Shown piece after piece: positions 44,569-53,111 of a DNA stretch of 64,000 bases. Position numbers and translations under genes: made by a program. The DNA is from Acinetobacter sp. ANC 4910 (GTDB lineage Bacteria > Pseudomonadota > Gammaproteobacteria > Pseudomonadales > Moraxellaceae): positions 124,001 through 188,000 of the forward strand of contig NZ_SJNT01000004.1 of the NCBI RefSeq assembly GCF_004331035.1. The letters are read 5' to 3'. The first letter of the stretch is position 1. The number at the start of each line of letters is the position of its first letter. The notes beneath the pieces are model-generated. The model worked only from the letters and a program-made list of their open reading frames with translations, did not search any database and was not told where the DNA came from.

Positions 44569-45408
44569 ATGAGTACACTTGCTTTTACACAATCAGAAAA
44601 TGCGCGATTGGAAGCTTTAAATTTTATTCGGCATTCGGTGGAACCATCTCTATGGCATCGGCATATCGAGCAAGTGAACACACTCAAACAGTACAGTCTT
44701 CAACATCCATTATTTCAACAAAAAATTCTAGAACGCTTACATAACCAAGCGCTTTCACTTGAGCAGCTCAAGTTAATTCATATCAATTATTTCGCCGCAA
44801 TTGTCAAAGTCTTTACCGATGCATTAAGCATGCTCATTTACCAAGCATGCAAATTAGAACAGCACCCAAACATTCATAGGCAGCAGCGTGTTCATGCGAA
44901 AGCCTATGCACGTTACTTATTGTCATTGAATCTGATTGATGAGTTAGGTTTTAACACCTATCAATTACCACTTAGTTCTCCAAGTAAATCGCATTTGGTT
45001 TATTTCATGGAATTACTTCAAGCTTTAGAGATTGATCCATTTAATGAACAAGAAGTATGTAACGAAGCATGCGAACTTGATCAGTTTATTCAATCACATT
45101 TAGACTCATACGAGCACTTGTTATTAATTTTAGCCTGTGCAGAATTACAAGTGATTAAATATAGCGAAGCATTACGCATCAATTTAGAGAAATATGATTC
45201 GCGCTTAACCGAAGGTTATTATGATTGCCACGGTATTGTTGATCATACAAATAGATTAGCCAATGATGACAATCATGAAGATGACATTTGGTCACTCTTC
45301 ACCCAAAGTTACCAAGACATTCAAAGCAACGAATACCAGACTGTGGTACAGGAATATCTAGATCTTTGGGCAAAGTTTTGGAACAAAATGCATCTACTCA
45401 GTACATAA
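44569..45408 (+). CDS. Haem-oxygenase-like diiron (HDO) family protein
   Basis: A 279-residue all-helical protein resembling the 'iron-containing redox enzyme' group. The probable ligand pattern is His in Leu-Ile-His-Ile-Asn-Tyr near residue 75, Glu in Cys-Ala-Glu-Leu-Gln-Val-Ile-Lys-Tyr near 193, and the C-terminal Asp-His-Thr-Asn-Arg-Leu-Ala-Asn-Asp-Asp-Asn-His-Glu-Asp-Asp near 225-240. Such enzymes use O2 to hydroxylate, desaturate or cleave substrates. No substrate can be named. It is followed by the DUF2071 gene on the same strand (107 bases apart), and the TetR gene is divergent. Confidence 0.6.
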   Translation: MSTLAFTQSENARLEALNFIRHSVEPSLWHRHIEQVNTLKQYSLQHPLFQQKILERLHNQALSLEQLKLIHINYFAAIVKVFTDALSMLIYQACKLEQHPNIHRQQRVHAKAYARYLLSLNLIDELGFNTYQLPLSSPSKSHLVYFMELLQALEIDPFNEQEVCNEACELDQFIQSHLDSYEHLLLILACAELQVIKYSEALRINLEKYDSRLTEGYYDCHGIVDHTNRLANDDNHEDDIWSLFTQSYQDIQSNEYQTVVQEYLDLWAKFWNKMHLLST

Positions 45409-45515
45409 TTTTATCTTGCCATGTTCACATCGACATATCTTTGGTCGATGGCTTTACGGCATGAGCAACTTTACTTAGAATAACTACAATTACAATAAAC
45501 TTTCTAAAAAATTCA
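45409..45515. other. Short gap with a small hairpin
   Basis: Contains CATCGAC and GTCGATG as 7-base arms around 9 bases (near 45430-45453). There is no T-run; it may be a processing or partial terminator site between two co-oriented genes. Confidence 0.4.
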
Positions 45516-46304
45516 ATGACTTTTCAACAATTAAAATTTGAAGATTTTTTACATCCACGCCCGAAACCAACTGGCATTGATGTGCAATGTAAATTACAAC
45601 ATTTTTCAATCATTAGCTACGCTATCGAACCTGCACGCTTTAACGACATCATCCCGCCTCGATTTAAGCTCGATACCATCGAATATCAAGGTAAAGAGCA
45701 AGCACTCATGTCGGTTGTACCATTTATTGATGTGGATTTTAGCTCTGCTGTTTTTCCTTTTCCCAATTTCAGCATGGGACAAACCAATTACCGTGTCTAT
45801 GTCATCGATCAGCACACGCAAGAACGTTGTGTGTGGTTTTTAGGGACTACCTTAGATTCATGGACACTGATTGTCCCTCGCCATTTATGGCAACTTCCTT
45901 GGCATTCGGCTGTGTTCAATTTTGAATGTCATCAAGATGAGTACGGCTACTACAAGCAATATAAGATGCAAACCCAGTCGGCATGGGCAAATGCTGAATT
46001 ACAACTCGCACAATCAAAAGATGACCGATGGAATTATACAGGCTTCCCAGATCTAGAAAGTCATTTGGTTTATCTCACCCATCCTCTCGCAGGTTTTTAT
46101 CATCGTCGTGATGGTCAATTAGGAACCTATCGCGTTTGGCATGATCGTCTACGGTTAAAACCAGCTCAATTGCTTCATGCAAAATTTGACTTGCTTGATC
46201 GACTGAATTTGGTTTCCTTTGAAGACCAACTTAATCCCTATAGCGCTCTGATTGAACCAATCAATGAATTTACTATTTATCTACCACCACAAGTCATTCG
46301 TTGA
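45516..46304 (+). CDS. DUF2071 domain-containing protein
   Basis: A 262-residue protein. The N-terminal Phe-Ser-Ile-Ile-Ser-Tyr-Ala-Ile-Glu-Pro, Ile-Ile-Pro-Pro-Arg-Phe-Lys-Leu-Asp and the central Val-Trp-Phe-Leu-Gly-Thr-Thr-Leu and Val-Pro-Arg-His-Leu-Trp-Gln-Leu-Pro-Trp-His are DUF2071 (COG3361) features, a fold related to acetoacetate decarboxylase. Function unknown. It is the second gene after the TetR-linked diiron protein. Confidence 0.78.
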   Translation: MTFQQLKFEDFLHPRPKPTGIDVQCKLQHFSIISYAIEPARFNDIIPPRFKLDTIEYQGKEQALMSVVPFIDVDFSSAVFPFPNFSMGQTNYRVYVIDQHTQERCVWFLGTTLDSWTLIVPRHLWQLPWHSAVFNFECHQDEYGYYKQYKMQTQSAWANAELQLAQSKDDRWNYTGFPDLESHLVYLTHPLAGFYHRRDGQLGTYRVWHDRLRLKPAQLLHAKFDLLDRLNLVSFEDQLNPYSALIEPINEFTIYLPPQVIR

Positions 46305-46309
46305 AATAA

Positions 46310-46333
46310 AAAGAGAGTGTATTACTCTCTTTA
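46310..46333. terminator. Bidirectional terminator, DUF2071 / CDF gene
   Basis: AAGAGAGT and ACTCTCTT pair around GTATT, with A and T runs on the flanks. Confidence 0.8.
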
Positions 46334-46337
46334 ATTA

Positions 46338-46976
46338 TTAGCACTCTTCTAAGCTACTCACAGTTTCACTGCTATTACGCTCTGCCAATGCTTGCTTAAT
46401 AACACGATAACCGCCTGTTAAACCTAAGAATGACATGATTAAAGCTACAATCAAATCGGGAACCAAACTCCCTGTACCAAACACCCCAATCGCGGCAAAA
46501 ATCACGGCAATATTGCCAATGGCATCATTACGGCTACATAACCAAACCGATTGCATATTGGCATCGCCATCACGAAAAGCATATAAAATAAAAGCTGAAA
46601 TCACGTTAGCAATTAAAGCCAAAACGCCAATCATCCCCATCGTAATCGCTTCGGGTGGAATACCTTGAACATAGCTATAAGCTGTTTTTGCAATAACGAT
46701 TAGCCCAAAGCCAACCATTGACATCCCTTTGAGCAATGCAACCGTCGCGCGCCAGTATAAACTTGCCCCCAATACAACCAACGAAATGGCATAATTCACC
46801 GCATCACCAAAAAAATCGAGTGAATCTGCCCAGAGTGCTGAAGAGTGTGCATAAGTCCCACCGATCAGTTCAACAAAAAACATCATCAGGTTAATAATCA
46901 GTGCAATCCATAAAGCCGTTCTAAATTTACTGTTCGGTTTAATTGGTGCAGGTTCGTGACTACAACTACAAGCCAT
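46338..46976 (-). CDS. Cation diffusion facilitator, short CzcD-like
   Basis: A 212-residue inner-membrane transporter with six hydrophobic segments. The N-terminus has a Cys-Ser-Cys-Ser-His metal-binding look. TM2 carries Asp-Ser-Leu-Asp-Phe-Phe-Gly-Asp-Ala and TM5 carries Asp-x-x-x-Asp-like residues (Ser-Arg-Asn-Asp-Ala), the metal sites of CDF exporters. The usual C-terminal cytoplasmic domain is missing, as in short CDFs. The divergent CadR-like gene and the MerR-type promoter between them predict induction by Cd, Zn, Pb or Co. The ATG at 46976 is chosen because GAGGA is 8 bases upstream. Confidence 0.87.
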   Translation of the reverse strand: MACSCSHEPAPIKPNSKFRTALWIALIINLMMFFVELIGGTYAHSSALWADSLDFFGDAVNYAISLVVLGASLYWRATVALLKGMSMVGFGLIVIAKTAYSYVQGIPPEAITMGMIGVLALIANVISAFILYAFRDGDANMQSVWLCSRNDAIGNIAVIFAAIGVFGTGSLVPDLIVALIMSFLGLTGGYRVIKQALAERNSSETVSSLEEC

Positions 46977-47005
46977 TTCCATACTCCTCAATCTATATTA
47001 TGCTT

Positions 47006-47036
47006 ATTTAAAACTATGGACTCGCTCTAAGGTCAA
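47006..47036 (-). promoter_or_regulatory. MerR-type promoter of the CDF gene
   Basis: On the minus strand TTGACC (47031-47036) and TTAAAT (47006-47011) are separated by 19 bases, the over-long spacer typical of MerR-controlled promoters. The spacer is an imperfect dyad (TTAGAG...). The site ends 4 bases before the start codon of the divergent regulator gene. Confidence 0.7.
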
Positions 47037-47039
47037 GCC

Positions 47040-47444
47040 ATGCAGCATTATTTAATTCACCAACTCGCAAAAAAAACGCAATTGCCTGTTGATACAGTAC
47101 GTTTTTACGAAAAAAAGCATCTGATTATCCCTAGCTACCGGGCCGAAAATAATTATAAATATTATGATGAATCGACCTTAAAACGCCTGCAATTTATCAA
47201 ACAGTGTCGTGCCTTGGACATGTCACTTGCCGAAATTCAACAATTGATTGATCTTATTAAACAACCACAGCAAGGTTGCCAAGTTGTTGATCAAATGATC
47301 GAACAGCATATTTTACAAGTGGAAAAAAACATTGCCGAATTGATCTCATTTCAAAGCCAATTACAGGAACTACGTCTATCCTGTTCCAGCAATACCACCA
47401 TTGATCACTGTCAAATTTTGAAAAATCTAGGTTTATCAGAATAA
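47040..47444 (+). CDS. cadR: CadR-like MerR-family metal regulator
   Basis: A 134-residue MerR-type activator. HTH: Ile-His-Gln-Leu-Ala-Lys-Lys-Thr, Val-Asp-Thr-Val-Arg-Phe-Tyr-Glu-Lys. A dimerisation coiled coil follows, and Cys residues fall at about 80, 116 and 124 (Gln-Gly-Cys-Gln, Leu-Ser-Cys-Ser, Asp-His-Cys-Gln), spaced as in Cd(II)/Pb(II) regulators. It should bind the 19-bp-spacer promoter at 47006-47036 and activate the divergent CDF gene on metal binding. The first codon lies almost inside that operator, so it is probably autoregulated. Confidence 0.85.
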   Translation: MQHYLIHQLAKKTQLPVDTVRFYEKKHLIIPSYRAENNYKYYDESTLKRLQFIKQCRALDMSLAEIQQLIDLIKQPQQGCQVVDQMIEQHILQVEKNIAELISFQSQLQELRLSCSSNTTIDHCQILKNLGLSE

Positions 47445-47524
47445 AACCGACTAATTTACTGGGTTGAATCCTTTTTTTATATCCATACAATAAAGACATA
47501 TTATTTGTATGCCTTTATTTTGTC

Positions 47525-48919
47525 ATGAGCATTCACCACGTTACCGAACTTCTCTCTCCTGCTGGATCTTTAAAAAACATGCGTTACGCATTTGCTTATG
47601 GTGCCGATGCGGTCTATGCAGGACAACCACGTTATAGCTTACGTGTTCGTAATAATGAGTTTGATCATGATAATCTCGCCATCGGGATTCAGGAAGCACA
47701 TGATTTAGGTAAAAAATTTTATGTTGTAGTGAATATTCAACCGCACAACAGCAAGCTCAAAAACTTCATTCGTGATTTAGCACCTGTGATTGCCATGCAG
47801 CCAGATGCATTAATTATGTCGGACCCTGGCTTAATTATGATGGTACGCGAGCAATTTCCAGACATACCTGTGCATCTTTCAGTCCAAGCCAATGCCGTGA
47901 ATTGGGCAACTGTGAAATTCTGGAAAAATATGGGGCTCACTCGCGTGATTTTGTCGCGTGAACTGTCACTGGAAGAAATTGAAGAAATTAAAAATCATGT
48001 TCCAGACATGGAAATTGAAGTATTTGTGCATGGCGCATTGTGCATGGCCTATTCTGGACGTTGCCTTCTTTCAGGCTATATGAATAAACGTGATGCGAAC
48101 CAAGGTGCTTGCACCAATGCCTGCCGTTGGGATTACAAACTGCACCAAGCGCAAGAAGACGAAACAGGTGATGTGATTCCTGTGCATCAAGTACAAGAAA
48201 ACCAGTGTTGCAATAGTGATGTAGATGAACAACATGCCATCGCCCAGAACCAATGCGCGGAACCTGTCCTGCTACAACGTAATGAAGAAGACATGTTTGC
48301 CGCAGAAGAAGATGAACACGGCACATATTTCATGAACTCTAAAGACTTGCGCGCAGTACAACATGTTGAGCGTTTGACCCAAATGGGTATTCACTCCCTC
48401 AAAATTGAAGGTCGAACCAAATCTTATTTCTACTGTGCGCGTACTGCACAAATTTATCGTAAAGCCATTGATGATGCATTGGCAGGCAAACCCTTCGATC
48501 CTTCACTAATGTTACAACTGGAAGGCTTGGCAAACCGTGGTTATACCGAAGGTTTTTTACGTCGCCATGTCCACAGTGAATACCAAAATTATGAAACAGG
48601 TTCTTCACGTTTTGACCATCAACAATTCTGTGGTGAGGTGTTAGAACGTCACGGGAACTACATTAAAATTGATGTAAAGAACCGCTTTGTGGTGGGTGAC
48701 TCTTTGGAACTCATGACCCCGCAAGGCAATATTCAGTTTGTACTGACCAAAATTTTGGATAAAAAGGCGAACTCAATTCCTGATGCCAAAGGCTCAGGTC
48801 ATATTGTCGATATTCCGATTCCTGCTGATGTCGATATGCAATATGCCCTGCTGATTCGTAATCTGCCTAATTCAGAAATTGATATTTCAGCTTCGTCATT
48901 GGCTTACGTGGCAGGTTAA
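47525..48919 (+). CDS. trhP: tRNA 5-hydroxyuridine synthase TrhP (U32 peptidase family)
   Basis: A 464-residue protein of the U32 family (YegQ). It makes 5-hydroxyuridine at position 34 of tRNAs using prephenate. Signatures are Glu-Leu-Leu-Ser-Pro-Ala-Gly, Gly-Ala-Asp-Ala-Val-Tyr-Ala-Gly, the Val-Phe-Val-His-Gly-Ala-Leu-Cys-Met-Ala-Tyr-Ser-Gly-Arg-Cys-Leu-Leu-Ser block near residue 167, and the Cys-Thr-Asn-Ala-Cys-Arg-Trp pair, which fits a proposed Fe-S site. YfhL follows 3 bases after the stop. Confidence 0.93.
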   Translation: MSIHHVTELLSPAGSLKNMRYAFAYGADAVYAGQPRYSLRVRNNEFDHDNLAIGIQEAHDLGKKFYVVVNIQPHNSKLKNFIRDLAPVIAMQPDALIMSDPGLIMMVREQFPDIPVHLSVQANAVNWATVKFWKNMGLTRVILSRELSLEEIEEIKNHVPDMEIEVFVHGALCMAYSGRCLLSGYMNKRDANQGACTNACRWDYKLHQAQEDETGDVIPVHQVQENQCCNSDVDEQHAIAQNQCAEPVLLQRNEEDMFAAEEDEHGTYFMNSKDLRAVQHVERLTQMGIHSLKIEGRTKSYFYCARTAQIYRKAIDDALAGKPFDPSLMLQLEGLANRGYTEGFLRRHVHSEYQNYETGSSRFDHQQFCGEVLERHGNYIKIDVKNRFVVGDSLELMTPQGNIQFVLTKILDKKANSIPDAKGSGHIVDIPIPADVDMQYALLIRNLPNSEIDISASSLAYVAG

Positions 48920-48922
48920 GTC

Positions 48923-49171
48923 ATGGCTTTAAGAATCACGGATGCTTGTATCAATTGTGATATGTGCTTACCAGAATGTCCCAATGATGCGATTTTTGAA
49001 GGGCAAAAAGTTTATGAGATTGATGTAGCACGTTGTACTGAATGTGTCGGTTTTTATGAGCATCAAACCTGTATGGCGGTCTGCCCGATCGATTGTATTG
49101 AAGTTCATCCTGAACATATTGAAAGCAAAGCAGCATTGGAGGAAAAATTTAAAGCGCTCAATATTATTTAA
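48923..49171 (+). CDS. yfhL: YfhL-family 4Fe-4S ferredoxin
   Basis: An 82-residue dicluster ferredoxin. Cluster motifs Cys-x-x-Cys-x-x-Cys-x-x-x-Cys-Pro occur as Cys-Ile-Asn-Cys-Asp-Met-Cys-Leu-Pro-Glu-Cys near the N-terminus and as Cys-Thr-Glu-Cys with a longer loop and Cys-Met-Ala-Val-Cys-Pro-Ile-Asp-Cys in the second half. The spacing trhP-yfhL is 3 bases, so translation is coupled; YfhL probably supplies electrons to, or is needed for, TrhP hydroxylation. The pair is separated in E. coli. Confidence 0.92.
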   Translation: MALRITDACINCDMCLPECPNDAIFEGQKVYEIDVARCTECVGFYEHQTCMAVCPIDCIEVHPEHIESKAALEEKFKALNII

Positions 49172-49219
49172 AAATAAAAATTTTTTGATCAAGTTATCGG
49201 GGGAAAAATAATAAACAAT

Positions 49220-49256
49220 AAAAAAAGGAACATCGGTGTTAGCGTCCTCAGTTCCT
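49220..49256 (-). terminator. Probable terminator of ahpF
   Basis: On the minus strand AGGAAC and GTTCCT pair across a 19-base loop and are followed by a run of T. The stem is short, so efficiency is uncertain. Confidence 0.5.
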
Positions 49257-49281
49257 ATAAAAAGTAAAAAGTTTAATAGCA

Positions 49282-49316
49282 AGCCAACATAACTCAGTGT
49301 ATGTTGGCTCTTTTTT
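49282..49316 (+). terminator. Terminator of the trhP-yfhL operon
   Basis: AGCCAACAT and ATGTTGGCT form the stem around a 10-base loop, followed by six T. Confidence 0.88.
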
Positions 49317-49317
49317 A

Positions 49318-50883
49318 TTATTGACCAGAACGGATCATGTAATCAAAAGCAGATAGAGACGCTTTTGCACCTTCACCCGTCGCAATAATAATTTGCTTAT
49401 ACGGTACAGTGGTACAGTCACCCGCAGCAAATACGCCTTTCACATTGGTTTCATTGCGTTCATTAATCACAATTTCACCACGTGGAGTGAGTTCAACTGC
49501 ACTCTCTTTTAAGAAGTCCGTATTTGGCAATAAACCAATTTGTACAAAAATCCCAGATAACTCAACAGTATGTTCAACATCGGTTGCACGGTCTTTATAT
49601 TTCAGGCCTGTCACTTGAGCACCATCACCAATAACTTCCGTAGATAATGCATTCATGATCACAGTGGCATTTGGCAAGCTATTTAACTTGTCTTGCAACA
49701 CTTGGTCAGCACGCAGTTTAGTATCAAACTCAACCAAAGTCACGTGCTCAACAATACCTGCCAAGTCAATTGCCGCTTCTACACCAGAGTTACCACCACC
49801 AATCACGGCAACACGTTTACCTTTGAACAATGGACCATCACAGTGCGGGCAGTATGCAACACCACGAGTACGATATTCTGCTTCGCCGGGTACATTCATT
49901 TCTCTCCAACGCGCACCTGTCGAAAGAATCACTGTTTTCGATTCAAGTTTTGCCCCATTTTCAAGTTCAACTTCAACCAAACCATTCACTGTTTGATCTG
50001 CACCAGTAATTTTATTCACACGTTGCAAATTCATGATGTCTACACCGTATTCACGAACGTGTGCTTCCATATCCTGTGCGAATTTCGGACCTACCGTTTT
50101 CTGTACAGTAGTAAAGTTTTCAATATCCATGGTATCCATCACCTGACCACCAAAGCGTTCAGCCACAATACCTGTTTTAATCCCTTTACGTGCTGCATAA
50201 ATTGCCGCTGTACCACCCGCAGGTCCACCACCAATTACCAACACATCAAAAGCATCTTTAGCATTTAACTTGGCTGCTTCTTTATCAGCAGAATTGGTGT
50301 CTAATTTGGCAATAATTTCTTCCAACGTCATACGACCTTGACCAATATGCTGGTCATCTTGGAACACCATTGGTACAGCCATGATTTTGCGTTGTTCCAC
50401 TTCTTCTTGGAAGAATGCACCATCAATCATGGTAGCCGTCGAACCTGGATTATAGATGGCAATCAGGTTCAAAGCTTGCACGACATCTGGACAGTTATGG
50501 CAGCTTAACGATACAAATACATCAAAGTTCGATTGAATATTTAAACCTTTAACCTGATTTAACACTTCTTCAGAAACTTTTGGTGCATAGCCCGATACTT
50601 GTAACAATGCCAAAATTAATGAGGTAAACTCATGCCCCATTGGCAAACCCGCGAAGTGTACACGGGGTTGCTCTCCTGCTTTGGCAATTGCAAAGCTTGG
50701 ACGACGTGTATGTTCACCATCAAAGCGCGCAGTCACTTGGTCCGATAACACCGCAATTTCATTCACCAGTTCTTTAATTTTTTCAGATTTTTCTGAAGCA
50801 TCTAAAGACGCGATAATTTCTATTGGGCTTTCAAGACGCTCTAAAAGTGTTTTTAATTGAGCAGAAGTATTTTGATCTAACAT
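49318..50883 (-). CDS. ahpF: Alkyl hydroperoxide reductase subunit F
   Basis: A 521-residue flavoprotein that reduces AhpC with NADH. The N-terminal twin thioredoxin-like domain has Ser-Cys-His-Asn-Cys-Pro near residue 128. The thioredoxin-reductase part has the FAD motif Gly-Gly-Gly-Pro-Ala-Gly near 217, the redox Cys-Pro-His-Cys near 346 and [10 protein letters not shown] near 365. ahpC is 11 kb away on the other strand, so the subunits are not in one operon here. A perfect palindrome lies 75 bases upstream of the start. Confidence 0.97.
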   Translation of the reverse strand: MLDQNTSAQLKTLLERLESPIEIIASLDASEKSEKIKELVNEIAVLSDQVTARFDGEHTRRPSFAIAKAGEQPRVHFAGLPMGHEFTSLILALLQVSGYAPKVSEEVLNQVKGLNIQSNFDVFVSLSCHNCPDVVQALNLIAIYNPGSTATMIDGAFFQEEVEQRKIMAVPMVFQDDQHIGQGRMTLEEIIAKLDTNSADKEAAKLNAKDAFDVLVIGGGPAGGTAAIYAARKGIKTGIVAERFGGQVMDTMDIENFTTVQKTVGPKFAQDMEAHVREYGVDIMNLQRVNKITGADQTVNGLVEVELENGAKLESKTVILSTGARWREMNVPGEAEYRTRGVAYCPHCDGPLFKGKRVAVIGGGNSGVEAAIDLAGIVEHVTLVEFDTKLRADQVLQDKLNSLPNATVIMNALSTEVIGDGAQVTGLKYKDRATDVEHTVELSGIFVQIGLLPNTDFLKESAVELTPRGEIVINERNETNVKGVFAAGDCTTVPYKQIIIATGEGAKASLSAFDYMIRSGQ

Positions 50884-50957
50884 TGCTAACGACTCCAGTG
50901 GAGAGAATTAAGTTGATGAAGACATCATAGTGAAAAATATTAAATTGGTAAAACAGT

Positions 50958-50975
50958 TTGTATTTATAAATACAA
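50958..50975. promoter_or_regulatory. Perfect 18-base palindrome upstream of ahpF
   Basis: TTGTATTTATAAATACAA is its own reverse complement. It lies in the ahpF promoter region, 75-92 bases before the start codon. It could be an operator or an AT-rich -10 region by coincidence. Confidence 0.4.
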
Positions 50976-51021
50976 TCGATTTATTAGATAATTAATTAAA
51001 ATCTTAAATAACATGAAATAC

Positions 51022-51951
51022 TTATCTGACATTTTTTAAATTTTGCTCAATTCTACGTGTTCTTGCATGGAAATACCCCGAAAATGTATACAGAATTAAG
51101 CTCAAAATAACGTTTACAATAAATGCTGAAATAATCACAACTTGTAAAATATTCCCCCACTTATGAGCTTGTTCAATTTGTGGAGAAATAGATTTTGCTA
51201 AGGGCGTAATCGCTTTACCATAAAGTTGCTGCTGCATCGCCCATAATTGTGAAGGGCTAAAACCATATTGAATAAAATCGGGATCGTTTTGCTCGGCTTC
51301 AACCAAAGTCAACACATAAGGAATCGCCGCATTTTCATCGACAGGCGAGTGCAATAAGGCAATCTGTGCCAAAATATACGCTTTTACTGGTGCGGCAAAC
51401 TGGGTTTGATTTAACTCTTGCGCCAATTCACTCTCATGTAAGCTGGTTTTATACTCAATTGCTGCTGCATAAGGATCATCTGCTTCATCTTTCCAATCAT
51501 ACTGAACATAGGTCAACGCTGACCAAATACACACAAATGCAATTATCCAACCAACAAGTTTCAGTACAAAAGATTGAAAGCGTATGGCAAAGAAGCGGAT
51601 TTTTTTGAGAAAGTGAATCACAAAAAATGCGCCAATAAAGGCACTGATCATTTTTAACAACAACCAGCCAAACCAAGACAATAGATTAAAAAAGTAATTT
51701 GGTGCTTGCCCAAATTGGGTTAACTCAGCATCAGCCGAAACAGGAATATGCAGTTGTTTGACTTCAGGACTAATGCCAAACCAACTATACAAAATATCCT
51801 GTTGTAAAAAATAACTGACCAAAGCCACAAGTGCCAAACTGGTTGTGAATATACACCACCCCATCAGATGTGTTTGCCGACGCTTTAAAGTCTGCACACC
51901 TTGCTGAATATTGGCGGTATTAACTGCATATTCATCTTCTAATTTGGACAA
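51022..51951 (-). CDS. Membrane protein of the TelA operon
   Basis: A 309-residue protein I do not recognise. Hydrophobic segments fall at about 29-50, 85-112 (perhaps two), 128-148 and a last pair near 268-293, so four or five membrane passes with a soluble middle (about 150-260) rich in Gln, Ala and Leu. Both ends are polar and rich in Lys and Arg. The start is 28 bases after the telA stop; it is the last of three co-oriented genes. Confidence 0.75.
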   Translation of the reverse strand: MSKLEDEYAVNTANIQQGVQTLKRRQTHLMGWCIFTTSLALVALVSYFLQQDILYSWFGISPEVKQLHIPVSADAELTQFGQAPNYFFNLLSWFGWLLLKMISAFIGAFFVIHFLKKIRFFAIRFQSFVLKLVGWIIAFVCIWSALTYVQYDWKDEADDPYAAAIEYKTSLHESELAQELNQTQFAAPVKAYILAQIALLHSPVDENAAIPYVLTLVEAEQNDPDFIQYGFSPSQLWAMQQQLYGKAITPLAKSISPQIEQAHKWGNILQVVIISAFIVNVILSLILYTFSGYFHARTRRIEQNLKNVR

Positions 51952-51979
51952 GTGACCTCCTACAACAGACTAAAAGGAT

Positions 51980-53098
51980 TTAGCGTTGATTTGACTCTAA
52001 TACCAACTGACTCAAATTACTTTGTAAATTACGTAAGCGCTGTGCTGCCTCTTCTCGCTTCTGCATCCCTTCTTTTTGCACTTGAAGTACGTCATTCACC
52101 GTTTGAATTAAAGTATTTTGGACATGCTCAAGGGTATCGATATCAATCACAGACCGCTGATTGGCACGTGCTGTATCGACTGAATTTTGGTGGAGTAAAT
52201 CTGCATTACGGCGCAATAAATCATTGGTCGCATCATCAATGGTATTTGCCAACTGCACACTATTTTTTTGCTCTTGTAAGGAAATGGCCAAACTAATTTG
52301 GTTTTTCCAAGCGGGTAAAGTAATGTTTTTGATGGCATAAAACTTATCCACCAACATTAAATTATTGGACTGAATAATCCGAATCATGGGTAGAGTCTGC
52401 ATTGCAGATTGCTGCAACACCTGCAAATCACTGACTCGTTTCTCCAAATTATTCGATAAATGGTTCAGATCGTAAATTTTCTGGGTAAGGGTTTGATCTT
52501 GTTCTTGTGTAGTGAGTTGAGCAATTTGCTGTTGCACTTCATGCTGCTTAATCTTGCCTGCAGCCACATAAACGCCTAACTGTTTATATTCATCTTGGAC
52601 TGAATTAAACATATGTTCGAGGGTTTTAACTCGATCTTTTAAGCCCGATTGCGACGCTTCAATTTCTTTAACCAAAGCATCAATTTGCTCCTTGGTGGTA
52701 TTAAAGTGCTGATCAAAACTCTGCTTCGCCCCTTTGAATTTACTCAAAATACTGCCCAAAAAGCCCGAACTTTTAGACTGATTTAGAATACTGCTACTGT
52801 TTAATTGCTGTGCCACTTGTACAACTTGATTCAACTTTTGTCCCGTTGCATCTAAATCTTTGTTTTGTACCAAACCTAACAATTCATCCGTATAAGTAGA
52901 CGTTTGCGTGGCAATATGCTTACCATATTCAGCAACACTCTGATGGCTCATCTCTTCCAATTCTTTGGTTGCAGTCATCACCTCAGCCAAATCTGAGGCT
53001 TGCAAGCCTAGCTCTTTTAAATTGAGTTGCTGAAACTGTTGTTCCACCATCTCTGGTGTCATGATTACAGTTAAATTATTTTGCTCAGAATTGGTCAT
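51980..53098 (-). CDS. telA: Toxic anion resistance protein, TelA/KlaA family
   Basis: A 372-residue, all-helical cytoplasmic protein. It carries TelA features: Met-Thr-Pro-Glu-Met-Val near the N-terminus, Ser-Lys-Ser-Ser-Gly-Phe-Leu-Gly-Ser-Ile-Leu-Ser-Lys-Phe, a long coiled coil, Leu-Met-Leu-Val-Asp-Lys-Phe, Ile-Thr-Leu-Pro-Ala-Trp-Lys-Asn-Gln-Ile and a final amphipathic region. Family members are linked to tellurite and other toxic-anion resistance and often accompany XpaC-type or ter genes. It lies between two unknown genes in a tight operon; tellurite resistance is only an inference. Confidence 0.87.
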   Translation of the reverse strand: MTNSEQNNLTVIMTPEMVEQQFQQLNLKELGLQASDLAEVMTATKELEEMSHQSVAEYGKHIATQTSTYTDELLGLVQNKDLDATGQKLNQVVQVAQQLNSSSILNQSKSSGFLGSILSKFKGAKQSFDQHFNTTKEQIDALVKEIEASQSGLKDRVKTLEHMFNSVQDEYKQLGVYVAAGKIKQHEVQQQIAQLTTQEQDQTLTQKIYDLNHLSNNLEKRVSDLQVLQQSAMQTLPMIRIIQSNNLMLVDKFYAIKNITLPAWKNQISLAISLQEQKNSVQLANTIDDATNDLLRRNADLLHQNSVDTARANQRSVIDIDTLEHVQNTLIQTVNDVLQVQKEGMQKREEAAQRLRNLQSNLSQLVLESNQR

Positions 53099-53111
53099 AA
53101 TTCACCTAATT

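Noticed and set aside
47988-48326. 112-codon open frame opposite trhP
   Set aside because: His- and Cys-rich composition, antisense to conserved coding sequence; a shadow frame.
49693-50268. 191-codon open frame opposite ahpF
   Set aside because: It is rich in Cys, Phe, His and Thr and lies antisense to a clearly real gene; a shadow frame.
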